Source: Achromobacter deleyi (GTDB lineage: Bacteria; Pseudomonadota; Gammaproteobacteria; Burkholderiales; Burkholderiaceae_B). From it: 64,000 nt of DNA. Below, in pieces: positions 6,945-16,900 of this stretch; position 1 is the stretch's first letter; each line of letters opens with the position of its first letter. The position numbers and the translations under genes are program-made. The DNA lies in contig NZ_CADIJO010000013.1 of the NCBI RefSeq assembly GCF_902859705.1, positions 1-64,000 of the forward strand, given 5' to 3'. The notes below the pieces were generated by a model. It made no database searches and was not told the origin of the DNA. It worked only from the letters and a program-made list of their open reading frames with translations.

Positions 6945-8876
6945 TTACGCTTCGGCGGGCTGCGGCTCGCGCACGGCGGGGCGGGCGGCGGGCGCGCGTG
7001 CGGCGCTGTGGTGGGCGGCTTCCTGGGCCTGGGTCTCGCCATGCACTTCGGCCAGGCGCGTCACAAATTCGTCGACGAACACGCGCATGTCGGCGCTGAC
7101 CTCCTTGTTGCGCGAGACCAGGCGGTTGTAGCCAAACAGCGCGGGGATGGCGACGAACAGGCCCATGGCGGTGGCCAGCAGCGCGGCGGCCATACCCGGG
7201 GCGATGGCGTTGATGTTCACGTCACCGGCCATGGCCGTGCCCAGGAACACCACCATGATGCCCAGCACCGTGCCCAGCAGCCCGATGTAGGGGCCGCCGG
7301 CAATGGCGTTGGACAGCACGCCGAGCTTGGCGCCCAGCAACTGGTTTTCCTTGGTGCGCACGGCGTCCAGCGAGGCGCGGATGGCTTCGATGGTGGCGGC
7401 CGAGATCGAGCTGGTGTCGGCGCCCTGCTCGCGGCGGGTGCGGATTTCGTTGATGGCCACGCGGTACAGGCGCCACAGCGAAGCGTGTTCCAGGCGGGTC
7501 GCCAGGTTCTTGTCGTCGGCCAGCAGTTCCAGGCGTTGGCCGACCTTGGCGAAGGACTCGCGGAACTGCTCGTTGGCACGCGCCACGCGGGCCACGTTGC
7601 GGCTCTTTCGGATCATGATGATCCACGACTGCACCATCATCAGCACCAGGATGGCGATGATGACCCAGGCGTCGATCGGCACGGCCTTGAGCAGGAAGCC
7701 CAGGCCGCCGAAGCCGAAGCCCGATTGTTCTTCGTCGGTGCCGTAGGCCACCAGGCGCGATTCCGAACCTTGCGACAGCGCGTCGGCCAGGATCAGCGCG
7801 GCCGGACGGGCCACGCGCGACAGGCGCACTTCATCGATGGCGCCAACGAACGGCGTATAGACGTGCGGGGCAGCAACGGGTGCGGCGTCGGCAGCCGGGG
7901 CAGCCGGGTTGGCGGCGCCATTGGCAGCGGCGCCTTCAGCAGCGGCGGGCGTCACGGCCACGGCCGGGGCCGGCACGTCGCCGCCCAGGGCGGCGGGCGT
8001 GTTCAGCGGCGGCAGGCTGGCGGCCAGCGACGAGGTAGCGCGGCCATTCACATACAGCGTGACGCGGCTGCCATCGGCCGTCACGGCCAGGTGCTGCCAG
8101 GCGGCCGGGGTCAGCGACTGGCCGGGCTGGCTGCGCTGGCCGTTCACTTCCACGAAAGGCACGCCCTGGTTGATACCGATCAAGAACGCGTTGCCGGCAT
8201 CGCGGCGGGCATACACCAGCTGTTCGCCGGCCGGTTGGTCGGCGCGCACCCAGGCGCTGAAGGTGAAGGCGCCAGCGGCCGGCACGGCCAGCGACGGGCT
8301 GGCGGGCAGCATCAGCGGGGCGCCGCCCGTGAACTGCGCGGCGCGGCCGATCACGCCGTCGACGGCAGCGGCCATCGGCGTCTGGGCATTGTTGCTGTTG
8401 CCAGTGGTGTCGCGCGGCGGGGCGCCGGCGGCGCCGTCGAAGTGGTAGACCAGCGTGTAGTTGGGGTCGAACGTCAGTTGGCCGTTGGCAGAGGCCGGGG
8501 CCTTCTGGTTGCCGTAGTACATCCAGATGTCCTGGCGCTGGCCGTCGGCCAGCTCGGGCAAGTCCACCCACACCAGCGCCATGCCCAGCAGCGGGTCGAA
8601 GGCTTCCAGCTGGTGGTTCAGCACGGTCTGGTCGTCGCCCGCCACGAAGCGGATGTCGGCGCCCTTTTCGTTGATGCCGTCGAACGAGAAGTTGCCGGTG
8701 TGCAGGCGCACCAGCAGCGGCGTGCGGCCCGCGGCGCCGCCCAGCGGCGCGCCCTGCGGCGTGCTGTCGACGGTGATCTGCTTGCGGTACTGCCAGTCAG
8801 GCTGCCACCAGGCATGGGCGGCGGACGGCAAGACGCCGGCCAGCACGGTCAGTAGGAGCATCAATAAGCGTTGCAT
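6945..8876 (-). CDS. DUF2341-LamG-ExbB fusion (MotA/TolQ/ExbB proton channel)
   Basis: 643 residues, three times the length of plain ExbB. A signal peptide (1-22, cut after AHA) precedes a DUF2341 domain (about 23-135, WWQPDWQYRKQITV, WMYYGNQ) and a LamG/concanavalin-like lectin domain (about 138-355, AFTFSAWVRADQPAGEQ, AAWQHLAVTADGSRVTLYV, GAIDEVRLSRVAR) interrupted by an Ala/Pro-rich insert near 303-338. The ExbB core follows: a first membrane helix (about 402-422) and the paired helices GPYIGLLGTVLGIMVVFLG and MAAALLATAMGLFVAIPALF. The periplasmic half may bind a glycan or operon partner. Such fusions are known beside ExbD in TPS loci. The ATG at 8876 with GGAG upstream is preferred. Confidence 0.9.
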   Translation of the reverse strand: MQRLLMLLLTVLAGVLPSAAHAWWQPDWQYRKQITVDSTPQGAPLGGAAGRTPLLVRLHTGNFSFDGINEKGADIRFVAGDDQTVLNHQLEAFDPLLGMALVWVDLPELADGQRQDIWMYYGNQKAPASANGQLTFDPNYTLVYHFDGAAGAPPRDTTGNSNNAQTPMAAAVDGVIGRAAQFTGGAPLMLPASPSLAVPAAGAFTFSAWVRADQPAGEQLVYARRDAGNAFLIGINQGVPFVEVNGQRSQPGQSLTPAAWQHLAVTADGSRVTLYVNGRATSSLAASLPPLNTPAALGGDVPAPAVAVTPAAAEGAAANGAANPAAPAADAAPVAAPHVYTPFVGAIDEVRLSRVARPAALILADALSQGSESRLVAYGTDEEQSGFGFGGLGFLLKAVPIDAWVIIAILVLMMVQSWIIMIRKSRNVARVARANEQFRESFAKVGQRLELLADDKNLATRLEHASLWRLYRVAINEIRTRREQGADTSSISAATIEAIRASLDAVRTKENQLLGAKLGVLSNAIAGGPYIGLLGTVLGIMVVFLGTAMAGDVNINAIAPGMAAALLATAMGLFVAIPALFGYNRLVSRNKEVSADMRVFVDEFVTRLAEVHGETQAQEAAHHSAARAPAARPAVREPQPAEA

Positions 8877-8913
8877 GGTCAAGACTCCGGGGTAAATACG
8901 GTTTCGCGAGCGC

Positions 8914-10533
8914 TCAGAAGCTGGCGCGTACGCTGAAGTTCAGGCGGGGATCGTGTTTCTTGGTGTTGGGGCCGTCTTTGAGCGGATAGCCCCAGTCCAG
9001 CGAGCCGGACAGCCAGTCCAGCACCTGCAGGCGCGTGCCCAGGCCGACGCTGGCCAGCGAGTAGCTGGAATCCTGCTCGGGCAACGGGTCGCGCAGGCGC
9101 AGCGTGGCGGCGTCGGCAAACGCATAGAAGCGCCATTCATTGACATTGCTGCCCAGCCAGCGGGCCAGCGACGGCGTGCGCCACTCGACCGAGCCCAGGA
9201 AGCCGTCGTCGCCGGTGCGTTCGGCGGCCAGGTAGCCGCGCACGCTGGTGCTGCCACCGGCCGAGAACTGTTCGTTGGACACCAGCGCGCCGGACGACAG
9301 CTGGAAGCCTGCGCGCAGGCCCAGTTGCCAGTCGCCGAACAGGTTCTGCGTGTGGGTGCCGTCGCCGCGCAGCAGCGCGAAGCTGGGGCTGGCGCGATAG
9401 CGCTTGTCGTCGAATTCCTTCCAGTCGCTGCCCATGCCGAAGAACGAGCGGCTGGCGCCCACGACCGACAGGCCCAGGCTGCTTTGCGACGATTCGGAAT
9501 AGCGGTAGCCGTTGTACGAGAACGTGAACGGCACGTACTTCAAGGGAATGCGGTCTTCGTTGTCGCCGAAACGCGTGGTTTCGTCGAACTTCTTGTAGTC
9601 CAGCCCGACCGACAGCGAGTTGTACCAGTCGCCCTGCGGCGCCAGCGTGTAGATGGCGCTCATGCCGAACGAATAGCCCTTGCCCAGCACGTTGGTACCG
9701 CCGATGGTGGCCACGTTGCTGTCGCTCTTGTAGCCGGTGAACTGCAGGCTCCACTGCTTGTCCAGCGGCATCGAGTACGAGCCGGACCAGACCTTGGCGT
9801 TGTCGGTTTCCTGGGGCGCGGTAAAGAAGGTCAGGCTGACCGAATGGCCCAGCTGCCACAGGTTGTCATAGCCCAGCGAGGCCGTGCTGCGCAGGCGCGT
9901 CGTGTCGGCGCTGTAGTCGTTGTTCAGGCCCAGGCTGGCGTGCCAGGGGTTCTTGTCCTCGACCTTCAGGTCCACGTCCATCGTGCCGGGCACGCGGCCT
10001 TCCTTGACCAGCGGCACCACCTGGCGGCTGGCGCCCTTGTTCAGGTCGGTCAGCTGGGCCTGCGCCTGGTTGAAGTTGGGCACGGCGCCTTCCTGCAGCG
10101 CGGGCACTTCGTCGCGGATCGTCAGCGGCGAATAGTGCTTGGCGCCCACCACCCGCACCCGGCCCACCTTGGTCTCGGCCACTTGCAGGAACACGATGCC
10201 GTCGGCCACCTGCTGCTCGGGCAGGTCCACGTACACCGACTGGTAGCCGCGTTCCTGGTAGATGGTCTGCAAGGCCTCGCGCGCCGATTCGATATCGGCC
10301 AGCGTGCGGTCCGGTCCCAGGTAGGGGTAGACGGCCTTTTCGATGTCGCGCGCATCCAGTACGGTGTTGCCGCGCACGATGTATTCGTTGATGTTGACGC
10401 GGCGCGCGTTGCTGTCCGCGGCCGGCGCCGGCTGCGCCCAGGCCGCGCCCGCGGCCAGCGCCAGCACCATCGCTCCCGGCGCCCGTCGCATCATGGCGCG
10501 CAGCGCGCCGACCCTGCTCTCGAAATCATGCAT
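8914..10533 (-). CDS. Two-partner-secretion outer-membrane transporter (TpsB, Omp85 family)
   Basis: About 539 residues from the ATG at 10533. A signal peptide ends near AWAQ, followed by two POTRA domains (VNINEYIVRGNTVLDARDIE, then VGRVRVVGAKHYSPLTIRDE), a linker and a 16-strand barrel. The diagnostic loop-6 motif is present in FSAGGSTSVRGYLAAER, and the protein ends in Phe. It should thread the unfolded exoprotein encoded directly upstream through the outer membrane, recognising its N-terminal TPS domain. Start uncertain: ATG at 10494 is an alternative, and the AAGGAA before 10533 is rather far away. It is separated from the exoprotein gene by 372 bp containing a strong hairpin. Confidence 0.92.
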   Translation of the reverse strand: MHDFESRVGALRAMMRRAPGAMVLALAAGAAWAQPAPAADSNARRVNINEYIVRGNTVLDARDIEKAVYPYLGPDRTLADIESAREALQTIYQERGYQSVYVDLPEQQVADGIVFLQVAETKVGRVRVVGAKHYSPLTIRDEVPALQEGAVPNFNQAQAQLTDLNKGASRQVVPLVKEGRVPGTMDVDLKVEDKNPWHASLGLNNDYSADTTRLRSTASLGYDNLWQLGHSVSLTFFTAPQETDNAKVWSGSYSMPLDKQWSLQFTGYKSDSNVATIGGTNVLGKGYSFGMSAIYTLAPQGDWYNSLSVGLDYKKFDETTRFGDNEDRIPLKYVPFTFSYNGYRYSESSQSSLGLSVVGASRSFFGMGSDWKEFDDKRYRASPSFALLRGDGTHTQNLFGDWQLGLRAGFQLSSGALVSNEQFSAGGSTSVRGYLAAERTGDDGFLGSVEWRTPSLARWLGSNVNEWRFYAFADAATLRLRDPLPEQDSSYSLASVGLGTRLQVLDWLSGSLDWGYPLKDGPNTKKHDPRLNFSVRASF

Positions 10534-10905
10534 AGCGATGCACTCAGTTCCTTGTGTGATAACCGGTCTGGCACCGGCCGCTACCGTGCAGTGCGCTTGC
10601 GACATTCCCGTTACGGTTTTCTGCCCGCATACCCGCGTCTACAGCTTCTGCTTGTTACTAGACGTTCCGGGACCGCACGGACTGCGCGTTGTAAGAAAAA
10701 TTTCATGAAACAGCGCCGGCCCGGGGAAAAGGTGCGCAGAAATGAATCAGGGCCCGGTTTTTGCCGGACCCTGATGCGCTTTTTGCCTGGGGTTCATGTG
10801 ACGCCCGCATGACAGGCCGTATTACAGGCCGACGGTCTTTCACGCGCGGCCGTCAAAGGCGCCGGGCGGACAGCGGCCACGGCCGTCGTCCCGGCGCCCC
10901 ACTCC
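10534..10905. other. Gap between exoprotein and transporter genes, with a strong stem-loop at 10746-10775
   Basis: No gene is seen in these 372 bp. At 10746-10775 ATCAGGGCCCGG and CCGGACCCTGAT form 12-base arms with one mismatch around TTTTTG. A T-run follows only on the + strand (10780-10784), opposite to the flanking genes. For the leftward transcript it may be an attenuator or stability hairpin that lowers transporter expression relative to the exoprotein, or a barrier to antisense transcription. Confidence 0.6.
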
Positions 10906-13900
10906 TTACATCGCCAACTTGCTCCTTTCCTGCGCGGTCAACCCGCGCATCTCGCTGTCATCCAGCGTGCCGGCGCCCAGCACCTGCACGGCGCTGGCGG
11001 CGTCGTAGCGCGGGGCAGCCGCCGCTGGGCCGGGCGGCGAAACGGCGGCGCCGGCCACCGGTTCCTCGCCATACCCCAGGATCTGCACATTGATCACCGA
11101 CGGCTGGTTCTGGCGCGCCTGGTTCTGGGCGCGCTGCGCCGATTCCTGTGCGGCGCCCACCGCCGAGGTCGCCGCCGCGCTGGCCGACGACATCGCCCCG
11201 GTGTTCACCGCCGCCGTCACCGGCACGCCGCGGCTTTCGCCCTGGGCCTGGATGTTGGCCGCGTTCACCACTTGCAAGGCGGCGATGTTGACGTTGCCCG
11301 ATACCCGGATGCCGGCCTCGCCCGCGTCGATGGTGCCCAGCGGCGCGTACAGGTCCACGTCGCCCGCCGGCACTTCCGGCAGCGGCGCCAGGGTGGCGAT
11401 GCCCGCGCCGGTGGCCGGCGCGTTGGGCGACAGCGTGACGTTGCCGACCGCGTCGTAGACCCGCTTGGGCGGGGTGTACAGCACCGTCGTCTTCGAGCCG
11501 CGCCCGGCGTTGATGTCGCCTTGCGCCGACCACGCGGTGATGCCGCCGCCAAAGGTCGTCATGACCCGGCTCTGGCCCAGCAGGATGCTGCCCTGCGCAT
11601 ACAGCTGGATGTCGCCCTGGCCCTGCGTGATGATGCCGGCGCTGGCGGGCGGCGCCGCGCCTTCCACGCCGAACACCTGCTGGCCGCCGGGCGTGAGCAA
11701 CTGGATGTCGCCGCCGAAGCTGCTGCGGATGCCGGCCGCGCCGTACAGCGTCAGGTCGCCCTGCCAGGCGCCCGGCGCCGTCTCGGGGAACAGCGCCGCG
11801 ATGGCCTGGCGGCCGCGCAGGTAGCTGCCCTGGCGCGGGCTGGCCTTGTCGTTGTATTCGCGTCCGCCGGCCCGCAGCTCGGCGAAATACACCTGCCGCG
11901 CGAAGATGCGCTGCTGTTCGGCCGGCAGCGCGCTGAAATACGCCCGTGCGTCGTCGCCATTGCCGGCAAAACCGTAGCGCTGCGTCAGCCACAGCAGCAG
12001 TTCGGCCTCGTAGGTCTTGAACGCCAGCCCCTGGTCCGCCAGCGGACGGCTGGCGTCGGCCTGGCGCGACGGGTCCAGGTAGCGCGCCAGGAAGCCCGCG
12101 TAGTCCGGACCGCTCTCGCCCACGCCCGCCAGCACGGCGATCGATGCGCCCGGGCGGCGATCGCCCGGCAGCACCGGCCCCACGCTGGTGATCGACGCGC
12201 GGTCGGCCATCAGCACGTGGCGGCCGGCCGACACTTCAAGGGTGCCGGGGCCGGCCACCTGGAACGAACTGTAGAGAATGTCGCGGCCCGCCGACACGCG
12301 CGACACGTCGTGCGCATCGCCGTGCACGAACAGATTGCCGGACGACGTCGCCGAGCTGGTGACGCCGAGCGCGAAGATATAGCCGTTGGTCGACGGCACC
12401 GCCTGCTGCACGCCAGGGCCGGTGCCCGAGGCCACGATGTCGCGGCCGGCCATCATCCAGACCGGGCCCGCGGCTTCGTACCAGACCTGCCCCAGGTTGG
12501 GGCCTGCGATGAGCGTGATGGCCTCGCCACTGCGCAGCCCCACGATGTCGCCGTCACGGGCGTATAGACGCGTGACCTGGTCGGATGCGGCGGCGCTGGC
12601 CGTGGGCGCATCGAAATAGAACAGCGGGAAGTGCGAGTTGCGGGCGCCGGCGATGCCGTTGGCGCCCTGGTTGTTGAGCGCGGCCGTGCTGGTGCCCTGC
12701 GAGGTATAGCCGGCGAAGGCCGGCGCCAGCACATTGGCCACACTGGCCGGGTCCGCCCCCGAACGGTTGATGGCGTAGCCGCCCGCGTAGATCGAATCGC
12801 CCGCCAGCAGTTCAAGCTGGCCGCGCGCGCCCGGCGCCAGGGTCAGCGAATACGCCAGGCCAGAGTCTTCGGAATTGAGGTAACCGGCCGACACGCCCGC
12901 ATAGATGCTGCCGTCATACGCCGTGGCGCGCAGGATCGACGGATACAGGTAGCGCGCATCCGACGCGGACGTGTTGCGTCCGACCTGCAAAGACAGGCCC
13001 TGTGCACTGTGCGAAGTCTGCCGGCTGGGCGTCAGGTTGCCGCCCGCGCTCGACAATTCAATGGCGGTGTTCGCCGTCCACATCGAGAACCAGCTGTAGC
13101 CGCCCCCTGTGACGGGCGTGCCGTCGCGCAGCCGGAACGGTGTGCTGTTCTGCAACGCCACCCGGCCCGGATCGCCCGCGCCGCCCACCACCAGATCGCC
13201 GCGCGTATCCAGACGCATCACGGCATCGCCCGGAATCAGCGCCAGGCCGCCTGTGGCACTGGCTTGCGTCGACGTATAGGGGTCGTAGCCGCGGCTTTCC
13301 TTGGCGTCCTGCAGGCCGGCGCTATTGCCATATTGCAGGTCCAGCCCGCCGATCGCGGCGCCCGCGAACTGCACATTGCCGCGCAGGTTGATCAGCGCGC
13401 CCTGCAGGTCGATGGCGGGGCTGCCATAGTAAGGCTTGGGGCCGCTGGTGGACGACACCTGGCCGCGCGCGCTTTGCGTCGGATTCAGCGCGCCGCCGAT
13501 GCGCACGTCGATATCGCCGCCGCCCGTCAGTGTCATGGTGCCGTCCGCGCCGATCCGCCCGGTGCTGCCTACCGCCACGACCAGCCCCTGGCTGCGCGGG
13601 TTGGCCAGCGAGCCGCGCGCCTCGATGTTGCCGGCGTCGCCGTCGGTGCGCACGCTGACGTTGCCGCCGCCCAGCGCGCCAAAGCCCGTAAAGCCCACCA
13701 GCAGCGGCGTGGGGTCCTTGAAGTCCGTGGGGGCACGGGTGTAGCTGCCGAAGTTGATCCACCAGGTGGTCGGCGTGTCGCCGCCATTGGCGCTGCCGGT
13801 GCCCTGGCGCCACAGCCAGTTGCCGACGCCGACGCTGGGCTCGATGCCACGGCCGTCGTAGGTGGGAATCACGGTCTTGCCCCAGACATCGCCCCGCAGC

Positions 13901-16900
13901 GAACCGCCCGCGTACAGGCCGAGGTTGCCGCCCGCTTCCGGATACCAGGCCTGATAGCCTGAACCGGCCGTGACGAAGGGTTCGTAGGTGCTTGCATAAT
14001 CGTCGCCCAGCACCGTAGAGCCGAAGCGGCCGCGCGGCAACTGATAGGCCGGCGCCACATTGGGTGACTGGGTGCCTGCGGTGTACACGCCATAGGCCGA
14101 CATCAGGTTGATATCGCCGCCCGCGGCCAGGTCCAGGTCGCCCGTGCCGGTGCGCAGCACGCTGAAATTCTGCGTGTGCGGCGTGACCGATACCGCGCTG
14201 GAATCGCCGCGTTCGCACAAGCCTTCGACGATGTCGCACAGCCAGGCCATGTCGTCGGGCACCGGGGCGCCGGGTTCAAAGCCCGACTGATCGGCATCCG
14301 GACCCCAGACCCAGCCCCCGCCCTGCGCCAAGCTGGCGTTGTAGTGGGTGTCGGCCAGCGTCAGCTTGCCGGCGCCCGGGCCGGTCAGCACCCGCTGCGG
14401 ATCGGCCGCGTCCAGGTCGGCGCCGGCGACAAGCTGTACCGACCACGACTGGCTGCCCGCCGGCAGCATCTGGGCCACGGCCCAGTTGCGCCGCTGGTCC
14501 GCCGCCGTGCCGGGACGCAGTTCCACGTAGTCGGTGCCGGCCGGGAACACCAGCTTGGCCTGCGACGGAATCAGCGCGCCCTGCTGCAGCGTGATGGTGC
14601 CTTCCATCAGCAGCACGTTGGCCTCGTAACCCTGCGTGGTGTAGAGATTGGGCAGCGCTACGTTGGCCGGCCAGGTGAAGGCGCGCAGCGACGTGCCGTC
14701 GGTCAGCAGCGTGCCCGCGCCCAGGCGCGTGCCCGCCGGCAAGTCCACCGCCTGCTTGAGCACCGAACCCGCGGTGTACAGCAACTGGTTGGACGCGTCG
14801 CGCACATCGCCGGACAGCACGGTGCCGGCGGCCAGCGGCAGCGCCTGGTCCAGCACGGCCTCGACCGGCAGCCGGGTGCCGGCCGCCAACTTCACGGCCT
14901 TCAGCGGCAAGGGGTAGTTCAGCGTTTTGCCGCCAGGGAACTCGGTGCCGTCGGCAAGCTGGACGCCGCCGCGCGGCAGCACCACGTCGCCGCCGAACGG
15001 CTGCGCGCCGGGCGTAAGTACCCAACCATGCTCGTCGTCCGGCGTAGTGGCCGGCGGCGCAAAGCCGTCGTTGATGCTGCCATAGACATCCAGGTTGCCC
15101 TTGGCCCGCAGCGTCAGCGCGCCGGCCTCACCCGAGCCGTACACCGACGTGTACGGCGTGCGCGGGTTGACGCTGGCGTAGCGGTAGCCCGACAGGTCCA
15201 GGTCGCCCTGCACCACCAGGTCGCCGTCCGCCGTCTTGCTGATGATTTCCACGCCGGGACGCAGGTGAAAGGCGTCGCGGTAGGTGGCATTGTTCAGGCC
15301 CGCCAGCTTGCCGTTCATCAGGGCGGCGTTGGTCAGCGCGTCGGTCATGAAGTCAACGCTGTCGTCGTGCTTGGCTTTCAGGTAGGCCTGGTTGATGATC
15401 TGGTAGGTACGCCCGCCGATGCGGTCGGCGGGGTTGCCCACGTCGGCATCGTCGTAGCGCTGCATGGCGGTCAGCGTGATGGACCGGGCGCCATCAATCG
15501 CAATCGGGCCGCGCGCGTCGATGGCGATGTCGCCATACGTGGCGGCGCTGCCGGGCGCCCCGCCGCCGTTCATGCCGGCATTGCCCGCCGCGTCAATGCG
15601 CGGCGCCAGCAGTTCCAGCGTGCCGCGTGACGCGCCGTCGTGCTGCCCGGCCGCCGTGCCGGGCGTGGCGGCGGTGCCGTGGCGCAGGTCGATGCGGGCG
15701 CCGCCGGCCAGCGTCAACACGCCCTGCCCGGAATTCAGTTCCACCATCGCGCGGTTGGGCGCGTCGATGATCTTGCCGTAGCTGTCCACCCGCAGCACCG
15801 TGCCATGGGCGTCCAGCACCGAGCCCGCCGCCAGCGTCAGGCCGTCGCGTGCCGCCAGGCGGATGCGGCCCACGCGTTCGCCGCTGGCGTCCACCCGGCC
15901 CGCCACCGTCAGGCTGCCGCCGTCGATGGAAAGATTGATGTCGTTGGCGCGCAGCGTGTCGCCCACCGTCAGGCTGCCCTGCTTGATCTGGAAGCCGCGT
16001 GCGCCGAATACGCCGCCGTCGTTCAGGCGCTGGTTGAGCGCATCGAAATCGGCATTCAAGGCCGCCGGGTTGCCCAGGCGCTGGGCGCGCACGTCCACGC
16101 TGCCGGCGCGATACGGCACGGCGGTGCCGCCCGCGTCGTAATGGCCCGAGGCCGAGCCCACGATGCGGCCCAGCAAGGCCACCTGGCCATCGGCCGCCGC
16201 CAGCGCCACCGCGCGCAGGCTGCCGGCGTTGTTTTCCACGGCCGACAGGTCGATCAGCGCGCCGGCGTCCTGGCGGATGCCGCCCTGGCTGCTTTCCAGG
16301 ATCAGGTCGCCGCCCCAGCTGTAGCGCAGCACGTCATTGAAGGCGATGGCGCGGCCGCTCAGGTCCAGTTGCGACGCGCCGGTCAGCAGCACGCCGTCGC
16401 GCCCTTGCAGCGTGAGCTTGCCGCTGGGCAGCACGATCGTGCCGTCCACGCGCACCGTGGCGCCTGCCAGGCTCAACTCGGCGCCCAGGTCCTGCACCGC
16501 GGCCGGCTGCGCGCCAGCGGCGGCCAGCAGCCGCACGTCGCCGCCCGCCGTGATGCGATTCACCGAACCGGCCGCGCCGGTCACGAGCGGCGTATTCAGC
16601 GTCAGGTTGCCGCCGCTGTAGGTATAGCCGCTGCCACTGACGTAGGCGCCCTGCGAGGCGTACACCGCCAGGCTGCCGCGATGGTTGGCCGTGATGCGGT
16701 CGCTGGCGTTCAGCGTCACCCCGGCAAAGCCCAGCACCAGGCGGGCGTTGTCGTCCAGGCCGCTGGGCTGGGTGCCCTGGCCGTAGCCGAATTCGATGCG
16801 TTCGGCGTCGATGCGCAACGCGCCCTGTCCGGTGCCCGCCCCGCCCGCCGCCACCGCGCCGGGCGCTTGCGTGGCGCCGTTCCAGACCAGGTTCTGCGTG

